The position numbers and the translations under genes were made by a program. DNA of 64,000 bases from Ligula intestinalis. Its lineage: Eukaryota > Platyhelminthes > Cestoda > Diphyllobothriidea > Diphyllobothriidae. The stretch is from positions 44,487,340-44,551,339 of the forward strand of contig JAYGXS010000001.1 of the NCBI GenBank assembly GCA_036362985.1, written 5' to 3'. Positions 23,331 to 34,299 of the stretch are shown one piece after another (positions within the stretch are counted from its first letter, which is position 1; each line of letters opens with the position of its first letter). The notes under the pieces are model-generated. The model did not search any database, was not told the origin of the DNA, and saw only the letters and a list, made by a program, of their open reading frames with translations.

Positions 23331-25640
23331 GTGCGCATGTTTGCATAGTCAACACAGTTGTAATTAACCAATTATAGAAATGAAGCATTGACTAAATTAT
23401 ACTTACGTCCTACGTGGCATAAAATGCATCGATTTAACTCTATCTTCGTCTGAAAATTTGCAGTTAAGAGGCTTATCCGTCAGCGTTTGTCAACAAAGTC
23501 CACCGTTTGTATGCAGGCATCGATAGGTGGACGATCAGAATACCACCATTTAAATATTCAACTCAATGTAATGTGACTTTTGTGGCCAATCTAGTGGCTA
23601 TGTTCAATTTCTAATCAATATAAGTGGTCCCCTGGTACTTCTGGTGACCACTTGTCTAACCATTTACTCTTTATTTTGTGGAACCCTAATTTCTACTTGT
23701 TCGAAACTAGTGTCACCTTAGTAATCGGTACAAAACAACAGCATAGCAAACTCGTCTTTGTCTACAGATAACCAATATCATTTTTTTAAATGACTATTTA
23801 TTTTGGACTGCGAGTCAAATCATATTGATATTTCTAAATTGCATTTTAGCGTACTCATCTAAGTGCTCTGCATCTAAGTGCATCGCTCAATTCGTAGTCT
23901 TTGCATTCCTTTACAAATCAATGATCCTTTAATCGCCCTTGAATTTGTTCTTGCGAGCGTATTGCTCACAAGCAACAATTAAAAACGACCGTCTTCAAGG
24001 TGGTCCAAAACGTGTGATAAATTGGCAAATATGTTTTGCATCGTTAAAAAGTTAATCCCGCTATGCCTTTTATGTGATGGCCTGAAGTTTGGAAAATAAC
24101 TGCAAATAAAATCAATGAAGACTATGAAAATTCTTCTGAATTCATAATTTAGATTCAGCTTCAATTAAAACACCATTTCCAGGTAGTAAATGTCGCGGAG
24201 TAAAAATATGCATCAATATTAAAAAGCCACGTCTTGCTTAAAAAATAAAACATTCCATTGTGGCCAGCGTCCAAACTTGCCACTTACACATAATCCCGTG
24301 TCCTACATGGAAAAAGCACCGGAAAAGTTTTTAGAAATTTCAGAAAGTGCTTAAATTTTCCGAAACACTCAGCGAAATCTCACCTGTGGTGAAACTTAAT
24401 TTTCTTTAAATCAGGTCGATGGAATGGTATGCTAATTTTAATCAGAGACAGCAGGCGACAGAGAAAGGAGACACTTAATTTTGCCCCTTATTTTAGGGAT
24501 TAACAAGTTAAGTATTCACTTGTTGAGGCAGTCAATGGTCAGTGTTTAAAACCTTCCTTAACGCCTTTTTGGTTTGGTAACAAATTTGCTGAAAGCTTAT
24601 CTGCGTTCAGCAAGAATGAACAATACGTTCTTTGAAAACAGTGCTGTTTTTAGAATATGTGACTTCTAAGAACCTGCGTTTCATTTCCAATTATTTTCTG
24701 CCTCGTAAAATGTGCCAGACGATCGTGTCTAGATCAAATGAAGACATTAACCATCCATGACACTACTGGAACTGGTGGTTGTAGGGCAGAATACTTACTG
24801 CCAATGCAGTCATTGTTATTTTCTCAAGTTAAAGACTAAAAGTGATAAATTGTAAAGTTTTTTTAATTATTCATGAACAGTACTGATGGACGAAGAAAAC
24901 AGTGGAGACATGACCGCTCCTTGTAGCTAGCCATGTTCACTGGTGTCTCGCACGCACTATTGATTTTAGTCGGTATTTTAGAAAATAAAGATAAACGCCT
25001 GAATTCAATATTATTTATCCATTCTGCATCCAGTAATTACAGAAATAAATGAAGGGCATTTTATTAATAATATTAATGTAAAAGCTTTTCAAACCCTGCT
25101 TGGTGATATTATTTTTTACCTGTTACATCGAACAGTTAGAAATCGTATTGCTGAAGAATTTAACCGGCATCTAATATCAGTATTTTAAGATAGGAGTGAA
25201 ATAAAATAATAAAACATATGCGAGACGTCCCATGAGCTAAACTTTTGCCATTGTCCTCCCACCTTATTATCATCATAAAATATATTATATAAGGTGAGAG
25301 CTTTTAAAAAACGCTGGTGGCAAAACTGCAACTTGGACACAGGTGAGCATCGCTTACTCTATTCAAATGCAAGTGTAGAACATGAAAGTGTATTTTGCAG
25401 GCAATGATGTCCGAAAAATAGAAAAATAGAGATCTAAAACTTTAAACTGCTGATTGATAAAAGTCAGTATTCGCTTTGACCAAGGTTAGCAGGCCAAGCT
25501 GTCCGAAACGTCAGCAAATCTTCAAATTAATTCCCGAGAGCAGAATATGAATTATAATTTATATCCCGGATTTCTGAAGTATTCGTATTTGAGAAAATTG
25601 TACAGTTTGAAAACTTTAACGAGCGTACCTTGATTAAAAC
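23331..25640. other. non-coding region, unassigned
   Basis: AT-rich, with no coding or repeat signal that I can name. Confidence 0.35.
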
Positions 25641-26160
25641 TCATAGATTTCACTGCACACCCATGGCAGGCTCAACGTGTAGAAGTCTTTGTACAGTAGT
25701 CGCCGGCTATTATGCCCACCTGGTTAGGTAAAAGTGAAAAATAGATCGATCTCGATCTCTAAGCGGAGCAACCGACTGTCACTAGGCGTGAGGGAATGGG
25801 CAATCGCCATCTGGCGTCGGGGATGGCCACGATATTGAGAGTGTTTTTGTCAGCGTCTTGTAACACACAGCACTGAATTCGCTAGCCGTATAGGTAAATC
25901 TTTAGCTTTTGATAGCACCTATTAGCGAAGGCCCTTAAAAATTTTAGCTGGTGTGCGGTAAATAACCCTAAAGAGTATATTCGTATAAAATCGATATTTT
26001 ATAATGACAGTGTTTGCGGGAATAGAACTCGAGATCGACCTAGTTTCACCTTTGCTAAAATAGGCCCGTACGTGCTCACGAACCCGAAGTCCATGTACCT
26101 GACCCCTCCCCAGTGCCCACAACCTAACCTAATTTCCTCCCTTGGCCCGAAGCAGGGACC
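25641..26160 (-). repeat. PLE lineage 1 terminal and 3' tail fragments
   Basis: Contains minus-strand forms of the tail landmarks GCTAGCCGTATAG and GAAGTCCATGTACCTGACCC that recur at 28480-28870, 33250-33500 and 34800-35010. It is non-coding and jumbled. Confidence 0.55.
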
Positions 26161-26245
26161 TGTTCACACCGTATAAACAATAGGTAGTAAGCCGAGTACG
26201 CTTATTAACCCTTTCCAAATGTACCCGTTTTTTTCCCGGCAAGTG

Positions 26246-26289
26246 TGCTGGGCTGATAAAGAGTTGCTAAAAATAAACCTTTGCCCAAA
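26246..26289 (+). ncRNA. hammerhead-like motif, type A (decayed)
   Basis: Stem I TGGG pairs with CCCA. The core is CTGATAA (one change), stem II AGAGTTGCT, then TAAAAATAAACCTTTGCCC. The conserved G of GAA is lost. Confidence 0.45.
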
Positions 26290-26469
26290 TTGAATTTTCA
26301 AACACACACACATAGGGTGATAATTACTGTCATTTGCTCGGAGCAAAAAGAACGCAAGATCGATCTATTTTTCACCTTAACTTAACCAGACAGTTATGTG
26401 CTCACTAACCTTTTTTTCTAGGCACCTCAATCTCGAGGTGTATGCTCGCGCTTCTTGTCGATATTAAAT

Positions 26470-26535
26470 CTCGAGTCGATACTGATGAAGCCTTTTAGGT
26501 TGTCTACCTGACACCAGCTAACCTTTCCAATGGCT
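26470..26535 (+). repeat. PLE lineage 1 nuclease C-terminal scrap
   Basis: CGATACTGATGAAGCC followed by TTGTCTACCTGACACC matches the end of the nuclease region at 34720-34780 and 33180-33230. It is only about 65 bp. Confidence 0.5.
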
Positions 26536-26539
26536 TATG

Positions 26540-27450
26540 CCTGTGAACCATGACTCGAGCAGCTCGCAACAGCTGGCGGCTCACGCGAGGATTTCAGTCT
26601 TTCTCATCTTGAAAATATGGCCGGGTCCCGTTAAGTGAGCTGCAATCTGGGAGTTGGCGTCTTTCTTCCTCACCGCCGCTGCATGCTCGGCCATTCGCAT
26701 CCGGAGTTATCTCCCGGTTTCTCCGACGTAGTTGCTTTGTCCACAACTACACCAGATCCAGTGAATGACTCCAGCCATTTCCTGCCCTGGCAGTGGGTTT
26801 TTCGGCCTCATGATCTGCCACCGGATGGTTGCTTCTGGCCTGTGCGCTGCTCCAACTCCAAGTGGGATGAGTAGATGGCTGATCGTTTCCGATACATTCT
26901 TCACGTACGGAAGAGTTCGCCAAAAGTTTGGAGCAGCTGGAAATGGCTTCTTCCCTCGTTTGCGTATGCACTGGTTGTCAAAATTACGCGGGTAACCATT
27001 CACTCTCAGTACTCGTCGAACGTATTTTAATTCAGCAACTTTGTCTTCAGCTTCGCTGCAATGCGTCTCGTCGCGCCGGAATAGCGCTCTTACGTAGCTG
27101 CGTTTGTGACCGTTTGGGTGGTTACTGTTGTAGTTCAGGACTTGCATATGGTTAGTTGCTTACCTGAACACTTTAGTTTTTAGGCCACCATCATCGTTGC
27201 GGCAAACGAGGATATCCAGGAAGGCCAGTTGGTTGTTTTCTTCTCCTTCCATCGTAAATTGAATGTCCGGGAAGACGGCGTTTAGACGTTCTTTGAATGT
27301 CAGCACCTGATCCCGCTCAATTACGATGATGGTGTCGTCCACATGCCATGTCCAGAGTTTCGGCTGTGGTTTTGGAAAACCAGCGACTCCAGCCGTTGCA
27401 GAACCACCTCTGCTATGAGTCCGGAAATGGGCAAACCCATAATATCAAGA
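26540..27450 (-). pseudogene. PLE lineage 2 RT/nuclease fragment
   Basis: Minus strand, truncated at RT motif B (MGLPISGLIAE near 27440). Then the motif C region reads HVDDTIIVI (the first Tyr lost, both Asp kept, about 27335), NQLAFLDILVCRNDDGG, a frameshift near 27160, MQVLNYNSNHPNGHKRS, RRVLRVNGYPRNFDNQC, GVGAAHRPEATIRWQI and the nuclease CSCGQSNYVGETGR (about 26745-26710). A stop follows directly after. It is a sister of the copy at 18.56-19.97 kb, with a better GIY-YIG motif but more frame breaks. Confidence 0.82.
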
Positions 27451-27559
27451 TTTGCAAAAATTTAACTTGAGATAGATCGAGTTTCACTTTTACTTAACTG
27501 GCTGGTATGTGCTCACATTCCCAAACTCCATGTACCTCAACTTTGGGCAATTCCCACAA

Positions 27560-27585
27560 CCTTCAGTATCAGTATCAGTATATTG
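27560..27585. repeat. short GTATCA microsatellite
   Basis: Three tandem copies of a six-base unit (CAGTATCAGTATCAGTAT). It lies within a PLE tail fragment. Confidence 0.7.
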
Positions 27586-27903
27586 AGGGATATGTAGGAA
27601 AAATTCCTTTGAGTGCCCTATTTGTACATTTGTGCAGTGGTAGCAGAAACGTTGTTCCTCAGACTGTTGGCTAGGCCAGTTGTCCTGTGCCATAGGATGA
27701 AAATAGGAGCAGACAGTGAAAAACCTCATCAGGGATTTTTCGGAGAAAAACTGTCGCTCTTACCCAATTTAATACTCTTCCCAACACAAGGAACTTTGCA
27801 CGTCGATCTAGCCATGCGGGCCGCGTGTAAACGATGAGCTATAATCAAAGAACACTTACTAATCCTACCCAACTGTACAATCTTAATTTACTCTGCAAGT
27901 GCA

Positions 27904-28430
27904 CTGCCCAGATGAAGAGTTGCTGAATGCAGTTGTATCAATTATAAGCCTTAATTAGTAATCAAGATTGCTGTTTTTCAACTTGAAGGCCATATTTCCC
28001 TCACCAAGAAGTTATGAAACGCTGAGAATCCAGGCAGTATGTAAGGAAGATAATTTTGAGCAGTTAAATGTTGGTTAAGGCCTAGCTCAGCCTATGAGAT
28101 ATCGATGTAGTTTTCCCATCTCCTGGAAAGTTTTACTACAAGTCACGATAAGAAAATGTAATGTACATGCCAGTGTAGCATGCCAAAAGGAAAATTGGGG
28201 GTAGGCGCCAGCTCAAACATTAATAACTTCAGTATTTTGTGCAAAAGCTAGCGTTTTATTGTTCTTTAGCTTTTCTGCTGACTGCTGGAAAACCTTTAAC
28301 GACATAAATACCGTGTTTGCCCTCATTGTCTACGGAGACTATATTGCATTTATGTAAATCTTATCAGGTTAAGATTGAAAAGTGGATTTGACAAGCATAT
28401 ATTTTCGGTAACTCTTAATCAGGCCAGCAC
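27904..28430. repeat. hammerhead-bounded unit 1 (inverted type A ends)
   Basis: A plus-strand motif (27904-27945) faces a minus-strand motif (28389-28428). Between them lies about 440 bp of non-coding sequence, including CAAAAGCTAGCGTTTTATTG. This interior is the reverse complement of the interiors of units 2 (29491-30038) and 3 (31670-32263). Confidence 0.6.
28389..28428 (-). ncRNA. hammerhead-like motif, type A
   Basis: On the minus strand: GTGCTGGC, CTGATTA (one change), AGAGTTACC, GAAAATATATGCTT, then GTC. The GAA box is intact. Confidence 0.5.
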
Positions 28431-28479
28431 ACTTGCAGTGAAAAGGAGAAAAGTACAGTGGGACAGGGTTAATAAGCGT

Positions 28480-28925
28480 ACCTGGATTTCAACTCATCCT
28501 TTTCTGTTGCTCGCCTGGCAAGATCGACGTGTAGGGGGTGTTGGGGGAGGGGAGGAAATCGGGTCAGGTTGTGGGCATTGTCCAGGGGTCAGGTACAGTG
28601 AGTGATAATCACTTTCATTTGCACGGAGTGAACGACAGTCACTGAGAGGTAGAGGCGATGTGTGATCGCAACCTGGCTTCGAGGTCGGCCACGGAAAGAA
28701 AATTGGTTTGGCTAGCGCTTCTGACAACGCAGCACTGGATTCGCTAGCCGTATAGCCAATGGTTCATCGGTTGCAAGCACCCATTGACGTAGATCCTGGG
28801 AAAAGTTAGTTGGTGTGTGGTAGACAACCCGAAAGACCTCATTAATATCCACACGATTATTCAAGGAGTGTAAAAATAGACCTCAAGATCGATCAAATTC
28901 ATCTTTACTCAACTAGGCCGGTACA
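28480..28925 (-). repeat. PLE lineage 1 3' tail fragment
   Basis: Minus-strand copy of the tail with CTAGCCGTATAG near 28745 and GGGTTGTCTACC-like sequence near 28815. Interrupted on the right by the LTR at 28928. Confidence 0.5.
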
Positions 28926-28927
28926 TG

Positions 28928-29272
28928 TGTGGGAACTTGTCGCACCGACTCTTCTTTCGCCCTGACAGAGCTTACACCCATAGTTAGTCATCTACTTCGC
29001 TTATTATCGACCCGCTGGCGCCTACACTCATAGGCAATTGATAATTTAGCCTCGTCTAGTCGGCGAAAGATGATTGATTACTCTTCAATGGCCCGGCAGG
29101 CAAGGCTTGGCTGCAGCGAACGCACAAATTCATGGAAACATCTGCCGTGCACACGCAGCTGGCCGTTGCCTCTGTACTGTCTATTTTCGGCAGTAAAAGT
29201 CTGTTCATCAACACTGTCTTACCAGCCTTGATTTGGGGAAGCATTCTGTCGTCGACGCGATAACTTGTGGCA
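28928..29272 (+). mobile_element. Ty3-type LTR retrotransposon fragment: LTR
   Basis: About 345 bp starting TGTGGGAACTTG and ending TTGTGGCA, followed at once by a primer-binding site. The surrounding PLE tail is split by it: GGCCGGTACATG lies on the left and GCTCACGTACCCAAACTT on the right. No gag or pol follows, so only the LTR and primer site remain. A tRNA-Trp primer is typical of the CsRn1 clade of Ty3-type elements found in flatworms and other invertebrates (family knowledge). Confidence 0.6.
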
Positions 29273-29273
29273 T

Positions 29274-29291
29274 TGGTGACCCCGACGTGAT
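29274..29291 (+). other. tRNA-Trp primer-binding site
   Basis: TGGTGACCCCGACGTGAT is complementary to the 3' end of eukaryotic tRNA-Trp including CCA. It stands one base after the CA end of the LTR, the expected position. Confidence 0.65.
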
Positions 29292-29490
29292 TTGACGCTC
29301 ACGTACCCAAACTTACTATGCGTCACCACTTGGCAATTCTCACAGTCTAACTCAGTTTCTTTCCCTCTCCGAACAAAAGGACCTTTTCGTGACCATCTCG
29401 CCGTGCGAGCGGCGTGTAAACCATGAAATGTAATCCAAGTAATCTCATTAACACTGTCCAACTGTACTATTTTCATTTTCACTGCAAGTG

Positions 29491-29533
29491 TGCTGGCCAG
29501 ATCAACAGTTACTGAAAACAGATGTTAGACAAA
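29491..29533 (+). ncRNA. hammerhead-like motif, type A (decayed)
   Basis: GTGCTGGC, CAGATCA (two core changes), ACAGTTACT, GAAAACAGATGTT. The GAA box and stem III are intact. Confidence 0.45.
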
Positions 29534-30001
29534 TCGACTTTCCAACCAAGACATGGGAATATTTGCAGAAAAGCACTGTAGTCTCCGTAGACAATGAGAG
29601 TGAACATGGTATACGAGGTTTTAAATATGTTCCGACAGTCAGCGGAAAAGTTATAGAACAATAAAACGCTAGATTTGCGCATAATACTGAAATAACTAAT
29701 GTTTGAGCTGTCGCCCAGTGCCATCTATCAATTTGACGTGCGCCACTGACATGTATATTACTCTATCTAATCGTGATTTGCAGTAAATCTTTCCGGGAGA
29801 TTGAAAAACTACATCGATATCTCATAGCCTCAGTTAGAGCTTAATGAACATTGAAACATAAAAACATATACCTTACGTACTGTGGAACAATTAGGACTGA
29901 TTGATGAAATCACAGCGTTACATAACTTTTTGATTTCAGAACTACGGTCTCCAAGTTGAACAATAACAAAACGTGAATAATAATTAATGCTCATATTTGA
30001 A

Positions 30002-30038
30002 GCACCTCTTTGCAGCATCTCTTCATCAGGCCAGCACA
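30002..30038 (-). ncRNA. hammerhead-like motif, type A
   Basis: On the minus strand: GTGCTGGC, CTGATGA (perfect core), AGAGATGCT, then GCAAAG where GAA is expected. The catalytic box is lost. Confidence 0.5.
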
Positions 30039-30079
30039 CTTTCAGTGAAAATAAAAAATGTACAGTTGGACAGGGTTAA

Positions 30080-30467
30080 TAAGTGTACCGCTTACACGCC
30101 GCACGCATGGCGAGATCGGCCTATAGAGGTTCTTGTGTTCGTGAGGGAAGAGATTGTATTACGTTGTGGGAATTCTCCAGGGGTGGGTTACATGGAGTTT
30201 GGGTACGTGATCACAAACCGGCCGGGTAAAATAAAAATGAAACTTGATCAATCTTTAGTAATATTTTTGCAGCCCTCGATACTAATGAAGTCTTTAAGGT
30301 TGTCTACTGAACACCAGCGAAGTTTTTCATGTGCCTACGCCAAGGGATGCTTGTAACAGCTGAAGCAGTGGTTATACGGCTAGCAAATGTCACCATGCGG
30401 GCGGCGTGTTCACGGATAGTTGAAATCAAAGTACGCTTACTTACCCTGTCCAACTTTACAAATGTGC
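30080..30467 (+). repeat. PLE lineage 1 nuclease end and terminal repeat
   Basis: Contains the C-terminal scrap TGAAGTCTTTAAGGTTGTC (about 30285) and tail landmarks such as ATGCGGGCGGCGTGT (about 30397), then leads into the motif at 30468. Confidence 0.5.
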
Positions 30468-30515
30468 TCCCCGGATATAGGGGTGCTGAAAAATATGTTT
30501 GCCGAATGGACTTTT
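30468..30515 (+). ncRNA. hammerhead-like motif, type A (decayed), 5' of a PLE N-terminus
   Basis: CCGGATATAGGGGTGCT, GAAAAATATGTTTGCC. The 5' core is damaged; GAA and the 3' GCC remain. Its place about 50 bp before a PLE N-terminal region shows that the motif also sits in the 5' terminal repeat. Confidence 0.45.
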
Positions 30516-30519
30516 CAAC

Positions 30520-31590
30520 CTTATCTTGGGAATATTTGCAGAACTTAGACCGTTCAATGATCCCTCGGTTTTAAAGGAAATCAATGGATGCCTTAACTTT
30601 GACACTAGGTTTGCTGAGGCAAATGTGACGGCCAAATTCCTTCCAGGGTGTATGGACCGGGGTGATTATCCGAGACATCAATGGAAAACCTTACCAAGAA
30701 ACCCTTTCGTCGTTTTGTTGGCCACGATAAGACGGCATGCGAAAAGTTTCCTTGAGATGGTTGTTGCCGGAATTCTGGAACTCCAGCGGATCCGAGACAA
30801 AGAGTAGCGAACCTCGACCTTCTTAAAACTCTCGAGAGAGCGGCGTTTGAAGATTGTGTGTAAGCATTCAGAAACAGAAGAATGGCGGTCAGTTGTTCCG
30901 AACTCCTTCGAAGTTTCCAACAAATTAAAGCACCGACCACCCTGCCAAACAATTCAGAGCGGAAGTGGCAAAAATTTTCAACATTATGCCCTGACAAATG
31001 TGTCGTAGATAAATTATCCTTAGGCACTTAGTTCTGCATTGCACGAAAAAGGTCGAAGCAACTAGAGTTAGAAACCTAATTCAAGAGCGTCTTTAGCCAA
31101 TCAGCCGATCTAAAATCTACTGAGCCTAGATAATTTGATTATCTCATGTTGACGCTGGTTAACTACTGCCAGCATTACTCAAGAAAGGCACCAGCAAAGA
31201 AGGGTCCATTAACCAAGGTCACACCTTGATAGCCCAAGGAACTCCGAACAAATGAAAACATCTTCCTGACCAGACCATACAAAGGGTCCGGAATAGTACT
31301 TCCAATGATTATGCCACGAACCAAGAAACTATTCTAGCAGATCGTACAAAGTTTTTAAAATCCGTAAATGACAAAAATCGGATAGAGGCCGTCGTTTCAG
31401 TCAAAGACAAGTTTCGAAGATGAATAGCTCGAAAGACTGTGACTTGTAGCCTGACGATACCCAGTATATATGGGATTCCGAAAATCCCTAAACACGCGTA
31501 TCCTTGCGTCGTATGTCGGACAGGAGGATCTTCCCTTGCCAAATGGCTGGTAAAAAAGTTGAATCCACGCCAAGCTCGCCACGTGAGCGG
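30520..31590 (+). pseudogene. PLE lineage 1 N-terminal domain and RT entry, decayed
   Basis: This is the part of the element missing from most other copies. Order: DPSVLKEINGCLNFDTRFAE (about 30559), a long helical region with frame breaks, KWQKFSTLCPDKCVVDKLSL (about 30967), RKRSKQLELET (about 31050), LRTNENIFLTRPYKGSGIVL (about 31241), then SIYGIPKIPKHAYP (about 31464) and AKWLVKKLNPRQARH (about 31540). It aligns step by step with 43975-45010: DPAVLKALNGYL, YVHNYSSVSL, NQLEMETQFENLL, EILITRPDKGTGVVL and LYGLPKIHKDGVPV. It is truncated before motif A and joins another terminal repeat near 31590. The Tyr-Gly-hydrophobic-Pro-Lys entry motif is kept. Confidence 0.78.
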
Positions 31591-31669
31591 CGTGTACATA
31601 ATTATTTAAAATTCAAGTACTCTTATTAACCCTGCCCAGCTGTTCTATTTTTATTTTCCCTGCAAGTGT

Positions 31670-31710
31670 GCTAGCTTGATGAAGAGTTGCTGAAAACGTA
31701 TGTTAACCAA
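31670..31710 (+). ncRNA. hammerhead-like motif, type A
   Basis: TAGC, TTGATGA (one core change), AGAGTTGCT, GAAAACGTATGTT, then AACC in place of TGCC. Stem III AAC-GTAT-GTT is intact; stem I is broken. Confidence 0.5.
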
Positions 31711-32221
31711 GTTGACTGCTCCATCTTAACATATAAATATTTGAATGAATGCATTACAGACTCCGTAGACAACGAGGGCCAACACGGTTTGACTTGCATC
31801 AGTTAGTAGAAAAGCAGCCGAAAAGATATAAAACGATAAAAACGTTAGCCTTTAAACATAATACTGAAGTTTTTAATGTTCGAAAAGGTGTCCAGGGCAA
31901 ACTACCCACTACAAATGCGCCACTGGCATGCATATTACTCTTTCTTATCGTGATTTGCAGCAAATCTTTCAGGAGATGGGAACAATGCACCGATATCTCA
32001 TAGCCTAAATAAGGGCTTGAGGAACATTTAACCTCTCAAACTTTATATACCTTGCACACTGTCTGGATTCCTTTAATTACTACTGTGGAACAGTTTGGAT
32101 GGATCAATGAAATCTGAGCGTTCCATAGCATTTTGCAGATAGAACAATGAGTTTTAAATTGAACAACAAGAAAACCCGGTTACGTATTAAGAGTTATATC
32201 TAAAACAACTGAAACTTCGAT

Positions 32222-32263
32222 TTGACAAACATATGTATTTAGCAACTCCTCAACAGCTCAGCA
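32222..32263 (-). ncRNA. hammerhead-like motif, type A (decayed)
   Basis: On the minus strand: GTGCTGAG, CTGTTGA, GGAGTTGCT, AAATACATATGTTTGTC. One change in the core and loss of G in GAA. Confidence 0.45.
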
Positions 32264-32364
32264 CACTTGCAGGGATAATTTAAATTGTACAGATTGATGG
32301 GGTCATCAGCGAACTTGGATTACCACACGTTGTTTACTCGCCGCCCACATTGCAGGATCGCATA

Positions 32365-33130
32365 TTTGATTTTGGGCAAGATCAAGAAAACGAGCCTAGA
32401 AGACATAATCAATGACCTTACATTTTACGGTCGATAAGTGGATGATAAATTGTGTCTGACGGACTTCAATATAGACACTTTCGCGAAGTATAACAGCGCG
32501 CGACTATCACTCAAGTTTTCTGCAGAGACTGAGGAAGACAATTTAATTGCGTTTCCTGATCTCCTTCTGCGAAAGGCAACATTATGTATATCACCTGCCT
32601 AGGGTATTCCGAAAGACAAATTGGACGAAGAAATACCACAGTGTTTACAGATTTGTTCCCCAAAATACAAAACAAAATCTATTCCATATATAAGCCTATA
32701 GAGTACGAAGTATCCGCTCTCCTGAAACTGTTGAAGCAGAACTGCAACAGCAGCAGAGCATGATTCTCGAAAATAGATACCCAGAAATATTAATCCTCAG
32801 GAATATTGTTGAATGCACCAAAACGCCTGCTATCATAACAGCAAAGAAGAAAAAACATCTTTATAAGACTGCCTTACTTCAACGATGAAACAAGTAAGCT
32901 GGTAAGACGATGCCAGAAAACTGCGATCACAAGCGCTTTCCGCTTGGCGAACTTATGCGTGTTCTTCAAGAACTGTCCTCTGCTATTATTGGGAGGTGAA
33001 GACCGGTTGCCATTAAAGGACACATCCTTTTTTATTTGATTTTTTAATTGCTCCTGTAGAGCAGGATATGTTGGCCACACAACGAGGTGCCTGGAATGGA
33101 GCGTACGGTGTTTCAATAAAGGTGAAGCTA
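32365..33130 (+). pseudogene. PLE lineage 1 RT/nuclease fragment, heavily decayed
   Basis: Starts just before RT motif C: FYGR, stop, VDDKLCLTDFNID (about 32426; both Asp kept, Tyr codon now a stop). Later pieces are EDNLIAFPDLLLRKA (about 32535), RSPETVEAELQQQQSMILEN (about 32713) and RYPEILILRNIVECTKTPAI (about 32775). A nuclease remnant follows with Cys and the YVGHT region scrambled (about 33050-33090). The closest relative is 16619-17990. Many stops and frameshifts are present. Confidence 0.75.
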
Positions 33131-33612
33131 TATCGATCTCGTGTTCTTTTTTCGCAAACCTCGTCGATATGAATCATCGCTTTGATACTAATGATGAATA
33201 TAGGTTGTCTACGGAACACAAGCTAACTTGCCCAAGGACCTCCACCAACGGGTGCTTTTAGCAGCTGAAGCAGTAGCTATGGGGCTATCTAATCCGGTGC
33301 TGTGTTGTCAGAAGGCGCGGACATAAACACTGCCACCTCTGTGGCTGACCCCGACGCCAGATGGCGATCGCAAGTCGCTCCCACGCCCAAGTGAAAGTTG
33401 TTTGCTCCGCGCAGATGGCAGTGATCATCAGTCGCTGTACCCGATCCCTGCCCGGTGCTTATAATCTAACATTTTTTCCTCCACACCTTCTCCGTATACA
33501 AGGATCTCTACACGCTGATCTCGCCATGCGGTTGGCGTGAAAACTGTGTTTTTATCCAAGTACACATACTAACGCTTTCCAACTGTGCAGATTTCCTTTG
33601 CCCTGCAAGTGT
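33131..33612 (+). repeat. PLE lineage 1 3' tail
   Basis: Nuclease end and tail: TTGATACTAATGATGAATAT (about 33182), TAGCAGCTGAAGCAGTAGCT (about 33269), GCCAGATGGCGATCGCAAG, then CTCGCCATGCGGTTGGCGTG (about 33513). It leads into the motif at 33613. Confidence 0.6.
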
Positions 33613-33652
33613 TTTGGCCGGATGAAGAATTGCTGAAAACGTAAAGTACAGT
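33613..33652 (+). ncRNA. hammerhead-like motif, type A
   Basis: TTGGC, CGGATGA (one core change), AGAATTGCT, GAAAACGTAAAGT. GAA is intact; the 3' side is altered. Confidence 0.48.
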
Positions 33653-33715
33653 TGCTTTAAATATAAACCTTGAATATTTTTGCGAAAATCCCCATTGAAA
33701 AATTTAGAAGATGAA

Positions 33716-33758
33716 TTGGCAAACATTCGTTTGTTTTCGATTATGCTCATCAGGCCTT
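33716..33758 (-). ncRNA. hammerhead-like motif, type A, well preserved
   Basis: On the minus strand: AGGC, CTGATGA (perfect core, 33753-33747), GCATAATC, GAA, stem III AACA..TGTT with a six-base loop, then T and GCC. Stem I GGC/GCC pairs. It is of the same subtype as the pair around 43.5-43.9 kb and the motif at 46568. Confidence 0.62.
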
Positions 33759-33764
33759 TACCTT

Positions 33765-34290
33765 TATAGGGTAATTATGTAAATAGATCAGGTTTTCTTG
33801 TTGTTCAACTTGACGCCGGTAGTTCTGTCAGCGAAAGGTTATGAAACGCCGAGATTTCATTGATCAGTCCCACCTGTTCCTCCATAGTAATAAGAAGAAT
33901 CCAAGCAGTATGAAAGGTGCAAAAATTTTGTGCATTAAAATGTTTTTAAGCCCAAACTCAGACTATAAGGTATCGGTGTATTTTTCCCATCTTCTGGAAA
34001 GATTTGCTGTAAATCATGATAAGGAAGATTAATATACACGCCAGTAGCGCATGCCAGACGAAAGTTGGCACCACACGCCAGCTCAAACATTAACAATTTC
34101 GATATTTTGTGCAAAAGGTAGCGTTTTATCGTTCTATAGCTTTTCTGCTGCTTGTCGAAAGAAGATATGGCATGTCCGCCTACGGCTCGCGAAAGAGTGA
34201 CTTCAAGAACTGCGAAATATTTCAGTAGTTGTGTTATCCTCATATAAGGGGGAATATTTCTAAACCTACGTTCAATCATTCATATTTAGA
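33765..34290 (-). repeat. interior of a hammerhead-bounded unit, reversed
   Basis: CAAAAGGTAGCGTTTTATCG near 34110, CTGGAAAGATTTGCTGTAAA near 33994 and ACGCCAGTAGCGCATGCC near 34037 match unit 1 in orientation and units 2 and 3 in reverse. Confidence 0.5.
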
Positions 34291-34299
34291 AGGCTTGCG

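Larger units (their letters stand above)
29491..30038. repeat. hammerhead-bounded unit 2 (inverted type A ends)
   Basis: A plus motif at 29491-29533 and a minus motif at 30002-30038 flank about 470 bp of non-coding sequence. Interior landmarks are GTCTCCGTAGACAATGAGAG, ATAAAACGCTAG and TATCTCATAGCCT. The same order and orientation occur in unit 3. Confidence 0.62.
31670..32263. repeat. hammerhead-bounded unit 3 (inverted type A ends)
   Basis: A plus motif at 31670-31710 and a minus motif at 32222-32263. The interior is related to unit 2: GACTCCGTAGACAACGAGGG near 31758, CGATATCTCATAGCC near 31990 and TGTGGAACAGTTTGGA near 32083. Confidence 0.62.

Noticed and set aside
26635..27155. Plus-strand open frames
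   Set aside because: Shadows of the minus-strand lineage 2 RT/nuclease fragment.
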